64,000 bases of DNA from Hymenopellis radicata (GCA_015501595.1 JADNRX010000187.1:1-64000); one strand, 5' to 3'. Shown: positions 32,562 through 45,105, counted from the first letter of the stretch. The notes: generated by a model from the sequence alone, not told the origin. Translations and numbers: made by a program.

Positions 32562-32997
32562 GGCGGAGTGGTGATGGATGCAAACCAACCTCAACACGCC
32601 TGTTTTATCAAACTTTTATTTCTGTGTCGCACCACTTTTCCTACCACGTGACTGCTCGGCAGTATACATCCGGACCGATCCAGAGTCTCCCCACCTCCAC
32701 CTCGATCTCACTTAAATCCTTCATCGTACGTTTTAAGGTCCTCCAGACCTATAGACGAACCCGTATTTCAGCGCGCTCCAGGCGCGACTTTTCTTTCTCT
32801 TGAGTCTTGCCACCTGCGTGCTTACGCGTTCGTGCTGACAAAAGTACTATTATTCGCGTCCTATTACGCGAATCTAGTATAGTGGCGCCGAACGCGTCAA
32901 TCTCAACCTATCACCGTGGACTACATGTGGCGTAGCGTTTGACGCCCGGAATGTACCTCATCTCCTATCCGGCTACTTAAACACTTGACTAGTAACA

Positions 32998-33725
32998 TGC
33001 TCACAATGGCTGTTTTTTCCTCCCTCGGCCGAATCGTCTTTGCCACTAGTCTCTTTTTCTCTGTATCTGCTGGTCCTCCTTGGCTAGGTACACCCGGCGG
33101 AGAGCTCGACAGTCGAGAAAGTCCCGTCTTCATCGTGGACTATAATTTATATCCGCAATCATGCGAAAATATCTGTAGGCTATCCTTTCATAGGTTGATC
33201 CTTTCTCATATCGCGTCTTAGGCTACTCATGGTTCTGTGTGTGCACTTGCTATGCAGTCGCGTTGTTGCTGACCTTTAGAAGGCAACAACGGACCGCAAA
33301 CCCTCTCACTCGTAGCCTCTAACAACAATTGCTCGCCGGAAAGGTGTAACACTGAGGTCAGGCTTGAAATCAAAGTTTTCTGGTACAACACTCAACTTTC
33401 ATCTTGTAGGACGGCCTTGAATGTAATCAGTGGCATTCTGATTTGACAGGGGCCGTTGTTTCAACTAGGTGTATCCCCGGCGCAGAAAACAAAGCGCTCT
33501 ACTCAGCCTGGACCCAGTTTTTGAGCGTACGTGTATCATAGCTTTTCGCAAAAGTCGAAAACTGACAGATGGGCAGAATCATCAAGACAATCTTAGTGTC
33601 AATCTCCCTTCTGGCGCCACACATACTGTAAACTAATATTCTCTGTAGATGGCCACTATCAAAATCAGTAACGTTCCACCGGTAGCATACACGACTTTTT
33701 GTGCCGGTCTTCTTGGCGGTAAGAC
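32998..33725 (+). CDS. Possible small secreted protein, intron-rich
   Basis: The ATG at 33006 opens a likely signal peptide (MAVFSSLGRIVFATSLFFSV) and a short mature part containing ESPVFIVDYNLYPQSCENI, ending at a GT at about 33174. Exon-like pieces follow at about 33288-33345 (NNGPQTLSLVASNNNCSPE), 33411-33525 (DGLECNQWHSDLTGAVVS and IPGAENKALYSAWTQFL) and 33572-33632 (GQNHQDNLSVNLPSGATHT), separated by plausible short introns. The joints do not all keep frame, so the gene may be decayed or carry indels. No family recognised. Confidence 0.35.
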
Positions 33726-34015
33726 GTCGTTGCTCTCATAAGGGACTCCTTGATCAGCCAAAATTACGGATGAAATGTGTCGAGTTCTGGATCATGGGGT
33801 ACCTGCACTGCAACGTTAACGCGCTATACATCCTTATTAGAGTTCTACATAGGCCCCCTTGATCTTAGCCTAGAGCTTCGGCGAAGTGTTTGGCTGTGAT
33901 TTTCAAAAGGCCATCGACTGTATAACGTGTTCCGCACTATCAGGACTTTGGCGCAGTCGTATAAAAAAGCCTCTTGTAAATTCAGATCTCGAAGACCAGA
34001 AATACTCTGGGGCTG

Positions 34016-34539
34016 TAGGGCTTAGTTAGTAATGCCATATTTATAAACCGGTTTATAAACAGGGTGTTTAAAACATTAAAAACTGCCTATGCCTGTAAAA
34101 GGGTGGTTTTATATGTTTGTATTATGTAATGCATTGGAGGGCATAATTTGGGTACTAGGAGCAGAGGGAATATGTCAGAGAGGTCTATCATGCTCAAAGA
34201 TGGTTCCAACCTCAACTTCAGAGTACCAGACGGAGCTGTTACCGGGTCTTGCAGCTTGCCGCCACCGTCTCCGACTCTTGCGGTGTCGGCTTCTCTCCTC
34301 CATACCTTAATGATGTCTCTATGTGGACTATCACCAGCTGGAGTACTGTTGATGGTGTGGGGAGTGCTTGGAACGACACAAAAAGAAGTTTTCATGCGCC
34401 ACAGACTGGAAATTGGAACGTCACATGATCAAATCGGCGATGTCGGCCCGGTGTTTCAAACCTGTTTATAAACGCCCTATGGAGAAATTTTTCATAAAAC
34501 CAGTTTTTATTCGTCAAAATAATTATAAACTAAGCCCTA
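34016..34539. mobile_element. hAT-type MITE with 8-bp target duplication
   Basis: A 524-bp element with ends TAGGGCTTAGTT and its complement. The perfect 8-bp direct repeat TGGGGCTG flanks it (34008-34015 and 34540-34547). Inside each end is an AT-rich inverted stretch around GTTTATAAACAG. The short open frames inside show no protein family. The TAGGG start and 8-bp duplication place it in the hAT superfamily; it is unrelated in sequence to the MITE at 24798. Confidence 0.9.
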
Positions 34540-34547
34540 TGGGGCTG

Positions 34548-35498
34548 AAACGACGCGCTAGAGTAGAGGCTCAACAAAGTTGCTGAACTCGGAACGACTC
34601 GGAAGAATTCCATTCGCGTCAACCAAAATTTTCCTAATGCGGTCTCATTTATGAACGGTCATGATCATGAGCTGCGCTCTACAGCTGTCTCAATGGGTTA
34701 ACGCTCGATATCAATCATGATGTATCTGATCAGTGATATGCCCTTGGTCTTCTGCCTCCATTTGCCACCTGTGCCTATGCGGGAATCGTCAGCTGGGGTA
34801 CCCGACTAACCGGAATCAAGAGCGCTCGAAGGTGGGATCTTGTGGGACTCGTCTCTTTTCATACTTACGACTAGGACTCGGAGTCTCGTTAATGCTTGGA
34901 TAGTAGGGTGTGGCATTTTCTGTCGTCTTTGGCTCCCTAGGTTACTCATCTCCCAAGGCACCTAGTAGGTTGGACATGCCTTTTTATGTCAAGGGCCCAA
35001 CCCGTTACACGGCCTTGACGTATTCTTCCGAATCAGACGCGGATTGCTTAGGTATCACTCGCTTTCCTTCCTGGATATATTTTGTCAGTTCAAGATTGTC
35101 GGCGCTCATTTCACGATCCCCAATCTTGTCGTCTTACAAGGTTCCTGACCTCGTCGTCGCTCGTCTTCGTATGCGCGGCAGAACTGGATAGTTTTTCGTT
35201 CCTTACGCTCCTCCGCTGCTTCTTTCCTTGGCAAAGTGCTTCTTCGGCTTCATCTGTCATGAATGCCAGCCGTACTACGTCGCATGCGCGTACCTCCCGA
35301 GGATACTGCCTCTCCTACATCCTTTTCTGCACTGTGACCTACTAAATTTCCAAGTTCTCGATGTCACCAGGCGTACGCCTTTTCGCCGCCCATGCAATAT
35401 AAAATTTCCGAGCAACTGCCTTGATTGACGTGGTCGCAAAATTATAAATATTGGCATTCTGGTCTGGACACTAGCAGGCTGCACATTTGGTCGAAAGG
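34548..35498. other. Intergenic: upstream region of the GMC oxidoreductase gene
   Basis: I see no gene. CTCATGATC-type short palindromes occur near 34665, and a CAATATAAAATTTC TATA-like word at about 35394 lies about 100 bases before the GMC start. Confidence 0.35.
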
Positions 35499-38068
35499 AT
35501 GCCTATCATTCTCTCGCATCGTCTACTCACTGCAGCGGTCCATCTGCTCGCGCTCACAAGCGTGTGTTATGGGTACTTTGACAGGGATGAATTTCAGAGA
35601 AGACAGATCAACGTCGGGTCGCTCAAGCCTGCTTACGACTACATCGTCGTTGGAGGCGGACAAAGCGGCCTTGTGATAGCGAACAGGTTGAGTGAAGATT
35701 CGTCCAGTAAGTCTCTTTATGTGGCGTTCATTCATTTCGCTTATTATTCGTTTTTAGAGACCGTTCTGATTGTCGAATACGGTACCATCGACGATACACC
35801 AAGTCAGGTCGAACCCTCCAGTGCTACGAATTACGCGGCGAGAAATTTGTTTAATGTCACTTCTGTCCCTCAGCCAGGCATTGGCAATAAGAGGAGCACG
35901 GTTTATGCTGCTGCTGTCGTCGGCGGTGGGTCTACCATCAACGGCATGCTGTTTGATCGTGGCGCGGCGGAGGACTACAATAATTGGGAAAAGCTCAATA
36001 ACACCGGCTGGGGCTGGGCTGGGTTGCTACCATATTTCAGGAAGGTAAATATTTCAATTTCAGTAATCTATCTTGTACGAGGCGCTAAACTGTTGCACTC
36101 AGAGCACCCGCTTCAATACACCGATCGACCCCGCGATTGTGACAGAGTATAACCAGACCTGGGATACGAGTGTCTATGGCACCGACGGCCCAATTCAAGT
36201 TACCTACCCGCCATGGGTATGGCCGGCTCCAGTAAGCTACCGTCTCCTTCTTCCTCTCCACCTCTCTGACTCTCTTTAGAAATCCAATTCCAAGCCTGGA
36301 ACGAAGTCGGCGTTCCAACCCAGCTCGAAGGTGCCGCCGGTAAATCCTACAACGCATTCTGGGTCCCAAGCAACGTCGACTCCAACGGCCGACGCTCCTA
36401 TGCCCGAAACCAGTACTTTGACCCCGCCAAATCTCGCACGAACATGGAGCTCTTGACAAGCTACCGCGTCAACGAGGTGTTGTTCTCCTCCACGAAGCGC
36501 GCGGAAGCTGTTACGATTCAGGCGCGGGGAACGGCAAATGGTGCTTCGACGATTACTGTGAGGGCCAATCAAGAGATTGTCCTGTGTGCGGGATGGATGC
36601 ATACGCCGCATATTCTTCAGAGGAGCGGGGTGGGTCCGAGAGCGCTGTTGCAGCAGGCGGGGATTGATGTTGTGAGCGATCTGCCGGGGGTGGGGGCGAA
36701 TATGCAGGATCACCCGTCGTCGTTTATTCAGTTCACTTGTATGTGGTTTGATGGCTGGTGGCGTGGGCTGACGAGTTTGCAGATACAAGAGACGTCGTGC
36801 CTAACCAGGGATCGCTCCAGTCAAATGCTACGTTCCAGCAGTGGGCTCAACAGCAATGGCTTCAGCGAAAAGGTATTTGCGTTTTACTTCGATGGTCCAA
36901 GACTGTTCTGATATATAATTGTATGACAGGACCTTTATCCATGACCACGGGAAACAGTCTCGCCACACTTCCCCTGCCAGTCATGAACTCAAACTATCAA
37001 ACCATAATCGACAGAGCCAAAGCGCAAACACCAGCGACGTACCTCCCAACGACATACACAGCGGAAAACATCGCCGGTTTCGTAGCCCAGCGCGATATTC
37101 TCCTCGCCTCGTACGCCTCGACCAACAACGGCGTTTTCGAGGTGCCCTTCTCCGGGGGCGCTTCCACCTCTCTGTGTCTCGACAAACCCATCTCCCGCGG
37201 GACCGTCACGATGAGCACGACGGACCGCTACGCGGAGCCTGCCGTGGACTTTAACACCAACGTCAACCCCGTCGACACGGACCTCTTCGTGTCCGTGGTC
37301 AAGTTCTACCGCACGTGGATGGCGGCGCCGAGTATGGCGCAGCTCGGGCCCGTGGAGGGCGCGCCGGGCGCGGGTGTGACGAGCGATGCGGCGATTGGTG
37401 CGTGGGCGGCGCAGGGGATGGGCTCGAGCACGGCGCACACGTGCTGCACGGCGGCGATGATGCCGCAGGGGCTGGGCGGGGTGGTGTCCCCTGAGCTGCT
37501 GGTGTATGGGGTCGCGGGATTGAGTGTGGGCGATATTTCGGTGATTCCGATGATTCCGGCTACGCATACGTGTGCGACGGTTTATGCTATTGCTGAGAAG
37601 GTGAGTAGGAGTGTTTGGGGGTGGGCGGGCACTGATTGTGGGATGTGTAGGCAGCGGATTTGATTAAGAGTCGGGCGACGAGTTCACCGCCGCAGGATCC
37701 GGGGCAGACGACGACTACGACTGTGGGGACGACGACTACTTCGGTGTTTTCGACGACTACGACTTCGACTACGACCAGTTCGGCGCCGGCACCTACGCAG
37801 ACTCATTATGGGCAATGTGGCGGTGAGTTTACGTTCCTCTTTCTTACGGTTGGCTGACTTGCGATAGGTCAAGGATGGACGGTAACTCTTCTCCAACTTC
37901 AACCGTCGCGAGTCTAATGCTTACCTTTTTCAAAGGGACCCACCATTTGCGAATCTCCGTATACATGCCGGTTCAGCAACCAATGTGTGTTCATGCCTAC
38001 TTTTGCCCTCTTCATATTCAGTGCTGATGATACTCATATCGTGCTTAGGGTATTCACAATGCTTGTAA
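35499..38068 (+). CDS. Secreted GMC oxidoreductase with C-terminal cellulose-binding module (CBM1)
   Basis: FAD-dependent GMC oxidoreductase (CAZy AA3 type). Exons are 35499-35706, 35758-36044, 36103-36231, about 36280-36738, 36783-36872, 36930-37600, 37651-37822, 37868-37881, 37936-37984 and 38049-38068. An N-terminal signal peptide precedes YDYIVVGGGQSGLVIANRL, the FAD Rossmann motif. GMC signature 1 is around AAAVVGGGSTINGMLFDRG. Signature 2 is IVLCAGWMHTPHILQRSGVG. C-terminal catalytic His candidates lie in SSTAHTCC and IPATHT. A Thr/Ser linker of about 40 residues leads to a CBM1 with THYGQCGGQGWTGPTICE and SNQWYSQCL, four Cys in place. It likely oxidises a sugar or alcohol and yields H2O2 or reduces quinones near cellulose. 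The junction 36231/36280 loses frame by one base, so an indel or unusual splice site is present there. Confidence 0.85.
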
Positions 38069-38321
38069 TGAGACCTCAACTCAATATAAGTATGCGTCTT
38101 ATCATTCATGTTTTGCCCTGTATACGTTTCCTAGTCCCAATGTAAAGTGCAAGTATACGATCGATCGCCGAGATCCCCCCTACAAAGCAAGAGCCCTTGG
38201 ATAAAGCGGGACTGCAGTCCATGCTTTATGTGAAGCACCTTATCGTCGGCTTGGTCACTGCGACTGCCTAATGCCTGACAGTGTTGTCCGTCGATTAGGG
38301 ATAAGTGATCATCCCACTTGA

Positions 38322-38604
38322 CATATGCTGACGGTAACGATATTGTATGAGAGTGGCAGGAAGGCCTACACGGTGTCGTTGAGAGGCGAGCGGCGCCTTG
38401 TGAGAGGTGGGTTAGCGTCGCGCAAGCCTACTCTAGTAATGAGTTAACATTGAATACAGGTGGAAGTCGAAGTAAAAAACTTCGACGGTGGCGAGCATAG
38501 TGGTTCCTGCGTATACGAGCAAGCGAAGGAGCTCACCCATGTCATCGAAGGCGTATCGAAATTTCAGAAGAAGCTGGGAAAAGACGGGAATGGGAAGAAA
38601 TAAT
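38322..38604 (+). pseudogene. Relic of a Na+/H+ antiporter C-terminal tail
   Basis: Plus-strand match to the tail of the antiporter gene at 45594-48273. ADGNDIV-stop-EWQEGLHGVVERRAAP corresponds to the intact gene's ADGNDIISEWQEGPDRVIERRAGP. A similar intron position follows, then VEVEVKNFDGGE (intact gene VEVEVIRNF), and the tail ends KFQKKLGKDGNGKK. An internal TGA and loss of the splice frame show it is dead. No membrane-domain part is seen upstream. Confidence 0.75.
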
Positions 38605-38783
38605 GTTTGGGTTTTATCTGACGAGCGTTACCATTACCATTGATATTGATTGTCTCTCGCACCAAGTCCAATAGAATCCTCGCAGGAACATCGAGAATGA
38701 CTGTCACTGCAGGCAGAGATCGCCGGATTGCATCTCCCGAGATGACTAAACCTGGACTAAACCAAGCATATCATACATTACAG

Positions 38784-40037
38784 CTAGACCTCTAGCAGGG
38801 TATCAAATCCATCCATAAGCCATCGTACGACCTTATTCGTCACCTCCCCAATATACGGCTTCCCTGGTAAAATACCCATCGGAAAGTCAAACACCGGCCC
38901 ACAATGCAGCCCGCCCTCGTCCACGATCCATGTCAAATCAACGTCCTGACATCTCAGAAGCTCGTCGCGCAACCGGGCGTGAGCGCGCGCCATGAGCTCC
39001 TCGGTGCCCGATGTCAGCATAACGCGCCTTCGATGCCTTCCATGAAGCCCTCCTCGGGCGCGAGATAGTGCATGTCCGACTCGAGCACGTCGTACGTGAG
39101 CAGCGCGGAAAACTTCTTGAGCGTCCTCAGACTGATGAGATCGTTCTTCGACTCGCCATCGTCGCCGTCGCGGTACGGCACGCCAGGCGATATTATGCAT
39201 ACACCCGCGAAACGCGTGTCTGGCGCAAACGGCTCGACGGCGGGGTGTGGATGGTGGACGTGGCGCAATAGTTGGAGAGCGATCGTTCCGCCGGCAGATT
39301 CGCCCAAGAGCTGGAGGTTGCCGGGTTTGACGCCTAATTGGAAGAGAAAGTCGACTGCCGCGTGAGCGTCGCGTAGTTGACTGGGAAAGCGGCCGGTAGG
39401 GATAAGGTCTACGCCAATGTTAGGTAGTATGGCAACAAAAGACGAGGACGCACTATAAGCGAGTGTACACACGCCTACGTGTATACCGCGAATTTTCTGT
39501 ATCTCGGTCTTGATGTGAAGGAGAAAGGTATGCGCAAAATCCGACATTGGATACACGAAGCCACCACCTGCTTGCACGTTGAGTACTGTGCTGGTATCGA
39601 TATTCGACTGACGCACCGTGTATAAAGAGAATGACATTATCCAAGCACTTTGGGCCAATCCACATCAATCTAGCGTCGTCCGGGAGAACTTCAATCGTCC
39701 GCGGCAACCGATGCTGTCGTGCCCAGTGTTCATATACATGCACAGATGACTTGAGCAGGTACTGCGGCGCAAACAGCGGGAACCGTTTCGTAGTAAACCG
39801 GGCTATCGTCTCGCAGGCTGTGCGCCGCCAGGGCTTGGGCGACGAGGTCGTAACGACGTGGTACAAGACATGCCATGCTGCAAAGATCATGATGCTCAGT
39901 GGGGATTCTGCGGGCAAGATCCGTCGAACGCACGCAATACATTCATCCAGAAATATAGGCGCACTTTCTCCGCCGCGTGAGCTGCCCATAGCGTCTGCCT
40001 TGGTCGTCGCACTGACGGTCGATGTTAAGGTCATCAC
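38784..40037 (-). CDS. Alpha/beta-hydrolase (hormone-sensitive lipase type), possible frameshift
   Basis: Minus-strand, starting MMTLTSTVSATTKADAMG at 40037. After an N-terminal part with a hydrophobic stretch, the first intron (39628-39584 region, GTGCGT...GCAG) splices to give FIHGGGFVYP, the HGGG oxyanion motif. A second intron (46 nt, branch CTAAC) gives LAYNLIPTGRFPSQLRDAH. The nucleophile elbow is GESAGG. The last part (38784-39020) has TWIVDEGGLHCGPVFDF with a candidate catalytic His. Between FMEGIEG (about 39020) and RVMLTSGTEEL the frame changes by one base with no intron visible, suggesting a 1-nt indel. Ester or lipid substrate unknown; possibly membrane-anchored. Confidence 0.75.
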
Positions 40038-40320
40038 GAGTATCGCTACCCTGCATTTTCAGGGGCCCAACACCAGCCGGCCGGCATTTACTGCATCCAA
40101 GTTGCGTCTTGGGCGAGATGCAGATACTCGGTTCGAGAACGTCTGAAGATCTCAGTCACATATACATGCCATACTCAACGGATTCAAATTCAAAGAATAA
40201 AGCTGCGCTCGTACAAAGCTACAAACAATGCATTCCGGAGAGAGGTGATATAATACTGGACATTGGGTATAAGGAGGCGGCCAAGTATCGACGCCTGCCC
40301 GCCTTCTCGTTAAACAATAT

Positions 40321-42767
40321 CTACAACCGGAACATACGCGCAATTTTCGCTCCTCTCGACAGAGGTTCCGCCTCCTCGACGTCGCGCTTCTCAGGTTCGC
40401 CCGTAGCATTTTCCACCGCCCTCCCGTCGAGTCCGACGTTCTGAACGGCGTTCTGCGTATCGCCAAGATAGAAGTTGCGCATGAAGAGAAGAATGACGAG
40501 GGGGAGGAACGCTGGGAGAACAAGTCGATGAGCTTAATGGCGGAAGACTCCGATGGTGCACGTACCGATGATCAAAGCAGGCAAGTAGAGAAGGTAAACT
40601 GTATCGTTGTAAGCTGTAAGAATTCGTTAGCTTAGTGAATGTGTTCCCCGAAGAGTGAGTACCAACCATAGATGACATTGGTCCTGTCAGCGGCAGGAAG
40701 AGCCCTAGCAGTCTTGATGCTACCGAAGATGGTCTTGATTTCGGCATCGGTCTTGTTAGGAAGGTGCTTTCGCAGGTATTGCGGCATCTTGCCACTATAA
40801 TCCTCCCATCAACAAGTAGTATATGGCGAAAAATCAGGAACCCTCACGTCCAGACAGCAGCGGCAATCGCAGTTCCGACACTTCCTCCGAGCGAGGTCCA
40901 CAAGGAGAGGAGAGCAATGACTTGGGCGAGATCGGCGTGAGGTACGGAAGCTTGAGAGGAAACACGGGAGCCGACAACGCTGAATGCTCCGCCGATGGCG
41001 ATCAACAGCTGCGTCCAGACAAGGGCGACGTCGCTACAGCCACGTTCAGAACCAGAGGGGCCAGGCGTCGAACAAGCAATAGACTCACGTTGCGTTCTCG
41101 CCACGGGCGTAGAAAGTCAGACCCATTCCGCTGCAGACCATATATCAAATGATGCATTCAACTTTCGAGTGAAAAATGGCCTTACACAATGCGAATGCAA
41201 TTTCCGAAAAATTGCAGACCCTTTGCGCTGTTTAGCGGCTCCACTCGTGACAGAGAGAAGTGCATACCTTGTAACGATGCGTGTAACGTTGGATAAGGCC
41301 GGCAACGATACCGAACACGCAAAGTCCAACGGTCACAGTTTTGTTGAAATATGTCCACTCGCGGATGGTCCTAGACGGAAGATTAATACAACGTTGAAAA
41401 TACAGTCGGTATACGCACCAGTCTTTGATGACATAGACCCAGCTGGAGTAGTACGTGGACCTCATGTTGCCAGAAAGCATGTACAGTACGTCGATCAGAA
41501 CAGCGCCGATGAAGGTCCTATTCAAGACACGCTTGGGCATCAACGGATGCGAGGCGAACTTGACCTCGTAGACCGCGAAGGCAATGAGGAGAAGACCACC
41601 GACGGTCACCATCGCAATCATACTAGCTGTGGTACTCGTCAGCTCTAAATCTCCAACAACTCCCAAATACGCACGATTATGCCAACCGCCCTTCGCATCG
41701 GCGTACAAAGTAAACGGCAGGAAAATCAAAGCCCATGCAGTTCCCAACAAGGTAAGACCGAAAACATCGACATGGATGCAAAAGTCGCGCGCAATGGTGT
41801 ACCAGGTGATCTTCTCATCGCTGCCCTCATGTCGGCGATCCCATGCGCTCGAGGCAATCGAGACGGTGTTCTCCCGTGCGGCTTTCAACTCCGCCCAGAA
41901 CAGGACTGCGAGGGCAGGGGCCATGACAACGGGAAGCATGATCTGTGATGAGTGAGCTCCCGTTCAGCGGACAAACGCGCGACGCTCACAATAAAGATAC
42001 CATAACCCCAGCGCCACTGATTAGGGCCACCACGACCGAGGAAACCCTCTGTGATTTCGGCAGCCACAAATGCATTGACGATGTATGGCGATGATGGTAA
42101 GGCTGTGGCAAAGCCTCTCCATTTGAGGGGCGACAAGTCGGCGACAATAATGTCGGTGACCTAGGACGAGCAGTGATGAGATGAGATTCGATGTCAATCA
42201 TTTACTTGTAAATTCTTCGTACCAAGTCTAAACCAGTTTTTCCAACAGTGTACAGGACCATGCCGGCGCACACCGCTCCAACGGATTTTGACGAAGCGAT
42301 CACGATGTAGCCGACGATGTACTGTTTGAACGCTCAGTATCAGATGTGAAGAGAAGACAAGTCGAACTCACCCAGAGAACGGAGAAGACATAGGCTCGGG
42401 GACGAGAGGTAACGTCTGCGAACTTGGCGATGAAGGGCTTCCCGACAGCGCCAATAATGTCGCAGGCGGTGTCGATGGTTCCAATCGTAGCATGAGCACT
42501 GAAGGCCGACGTCGCGAACGGCAGGAAACTGGACGTCGTGTTCGAGTCGAGGGAATAGACATACGCGAGCAGGGCGATACTAATGTAAAGCAGCCACAGA
42601 GGCTTGCCCTTGGAACCACCAAAGACCTTGTAAAGGGCCTCGATCCGCGCGACACCAACAGACTCGGGGATCGTAGTCGGCTCAGCGCGCACTTCCGGCT
42701 GCTTCTCAATGGAGCTGTCGGTGTGGGACTTTGCGTCGTCGTGCTCTTTCGGTTGATTCCGTTCCAT
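40321..42767 (-). CDS. Siderophore-iron transporter-like MFS protein
   Basis: Major facilitator superfamily member of the fungal ARN/Sit siderophore transporter type, plasma or endosomal membrane. It starts MERNQPKEHDD at 42767, with a long hydrophilic N-terminus; the first helix region is WLLYISIALLAYVYSLDSNT, typical of this subfamily, followed by PFATSAFSAH and GKPFIAKFADV. Later exons encode SPLKWRGFATALPSSPYIVN, NQWRWGYGIF, KRVLNRTFIGAVLIDVLYML and SSWVYVIKDW. The end has TKTIFGSI-type loop sequence and a hydrophilic tail ending AKIARMFRL. At least eight introns. It probably imports ferric siderophores; no siderophore synthetase is in the window. Membrane helix count is near 14 by eye. 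Confidence 0.85.
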
Positions 42768-44601
42768 TGTGCGAGGAGGGAAGGAGAGAAGACGAAAGAC
42801 GAGAGATCCGCATATCGGGGGCCCAATATATAGTTACACGGAGTTGCGTCCGAGATCCACACGGCGAGATGTTAGTCGGAAGTAAAACCCATCAATGCAT
42901 GGACCAGGCAACCTTGTCGGTCTGCGCTCGGGAAGCAGGTTAAGAAACTGGTTCTGATGTTCAATTGACGGCCAATTGGGACGCATGGGAAGGGAAATCA
43001 CCGTGAACTAAGCCAAAATTCTTCAGGAGGTCGCTTGTTCGAGTTCCTTTGGAAGGTTGGGAAAACGGGGTAAGCCAATTGAAGCCGAAGTGTTTTATCT
43101 GATAATCGGAAGAGCCTAATCAGATAAGGGCTATCGCTGATTCTAGGCTTCAGATCACGGGCGTACCAAGCCTCAAGGGTACCACACAAGTGCCCATGAG
43201 CTGTTTCTTCGAAGCATCAGTCAACTTTAAAGAGCAGGCTCAGAGCGCAACTGGAACGTACCTTTCCATTTTACTCTCTAGATCAACGCAAAAAGAGAAT
43301 CGGAGCAGGAGGATGCTAGAGACGTCGTCGAAAGGTTTCTCACAAGAACGAAGCCGAGCGACGTCCGAACGCTAGCCCCATGTTTCCATCAACCGCCCTG
43401 GCCGGAAGTGCCCGCGTTCATCCGTAGCGAATTGCGTCTCGTTCCAATGTTTCGTCTCGTTGACGGAATACACCGAATTGAGCAGTACTCGTGCGATTGT
43501 ATGGATAGCTTGACGGAATGAAGATTCGAAAACACCAGCGAACAATACGCCGTATGCGAATGGAGCCCATTGCGCAACCGAGACTTCCTAGAACTCGGAG
43601 ACCGGGGGCTTGCGCTTCTTCAGGTCCTCGTCAAGGCACTAGCGGGTACCTGCGTGAAGATCAATTATGTATCTATGTGCCTAGGCTCAATCGTGGCGAG
43701 TATCCGGATTTGCATCGCGTGGTCCCGGTTCCAGTCTGAGTCCTGTCGGACCCACAAGCTCAAGAGACGCGAGTTTGACGGGCGCTCCGAGTCCATCTCG
43801 GAAGATTCCTAACGCCGTACGAAGAGACTGCGTGGTGGCACAAGGACAGCTCGCTGCGCTTCAGGCCCATGGAAGAGTTGAGGCTGCGCTCTACACGAGA
43901 CAGTGGTGCAACATTCGGTACCAATGGTGGAGGCGACGACGCAAGTCCATGGAGGTACGAGGCTGATGACGCATGTAAGCGGTTTCGCGGACGCGTTCCT
44001 TCGTCTGTGCGTATGCTACATATGACATTAGTTGTCAGTCGTGAGAGATAAAGGATAACCCATGATGATCGACATCAAGGTCGAACGTTGAACAATGAAC
44101 TTCAAGTGACCTGTCTCTTTTTTGTGGGGATTTTGCATTGAATCCTTCAGTACCCACTAAAATCCCGGACTCCCACATCAATTCTTCAGGGAGGTTCTTC
44201 TCGTTCCACGACAGCCATCCCAGTCTACCAGCAGGAGCAGTGCAGGCATTTCCCAAGATGTTCAAAACGCCGGAACGTCTGTTCCTACGTGCTTTGTAGA
44301 AAGAGTGACCTGGATAATCTCATGGAGCTCCTGAACTATAGACTTCTGGGGTTCCCTTGCGCCACAGTGCAGCGTTTGAATATGTTTGAGTCGTGCTTTG
44401 CGGGATGTCTCGTTTTGAAAAGGTGATGTAAGTTCTTGAAGATGAAGAATAAGGCCGTTGCGTTGTCAAAGATGTCCTGGATATCCGATGTCTTAACCAA
44501 AAGTACATATTACACATATAGAGTAGATTACAGACCTGGCAGAGAAACATCAGAAAGCAGTCTTTGAGTAGTTGAAGGCGACACACCATGTAGAAGGACG
44601 C
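42768..44601. other. Intergenic stretch without a supported gene
   Basis: Contains the upstream region of the siderophore transporter. CTCGTTCCAATG/CTCGTTGACGGAAT words near 43440 repeat weakly. No open frame with recognisable features was found on either strand. Confidence 0.4.
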
Positions 44602-45105
44602 CTAAGCAGTAGGATCATGCAAGACAGCAAGTAGGTATTTATCATCTGACAATTGTTAAGAAACAGTCAAAGCCTTGAGCGGCACTGCTCACCAGGCGAT
44701 ATCATGATTTCGTGTCGACGCGTTCTTATCCGCATGAATTTGACCTCATCCTGTCCAATGGTCATGAACATCCTTTGCATACAAAGGACAACTGACCTCT
44801 TCGCCAACCTCCTCCATGCCATCTCGCACGCTGTCGACGATCCGTGCTATTACTGCTGCATATTTGCGCCCTGCGTCGCCGTCGAATATAACGCCAGAAG
44901 AGCGGATAATGGACACGCCCCCGCCGAGATGATGCGGATGGGCGAGCAATATGTAGCCCAGTACGGAGCGGTGCGTCGAGAGCAGCGCCAACGTCTGAGA
45001 GAGTTCCGGCGAGATTTCCGCTGTCGGCGCTGTGTTGGTCGCGCTCGTCGCGATGAACGATGTTCGTGCGGTCGCCGTGTCCGCCATGGTTCGAAGCAGG
45101 TTCAA
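44602..45105 (-). CDS. Dynein light chain, roadblock/LC7 type
   Basis: Three exons, 45105-44797, 44750-44693 and 44645-44602, sum to 411 nt and give 136 aa; starting at 45087 would give 130 aa. The family core is clear: HRSVLGYILLAHPHH, GVIFDGDAGRKYAAVIARI, then after the first intron EDEVKFMRIRTRRHEIMISP and DDKYLLAVLHDP. Roadblock light chains bind dynein intermediate chains and help link cargo to microtubules. The N-terminus is longer than in animals by a Thr/Ala-rich extension. Introns have standard GT-AG ends. Confidence 0.9.

Noticed and set aside
34087..34471. Open frames inside the MITE at 34016-34539
   Set aside because: They lie within a non-autonomous element and show no protein family.
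36989..37567. 192-codon His/Arg-rich minus-strand frame
   Set aside because: Shadow of the GC-rich GMC oxidoreductase exon on the other strand.
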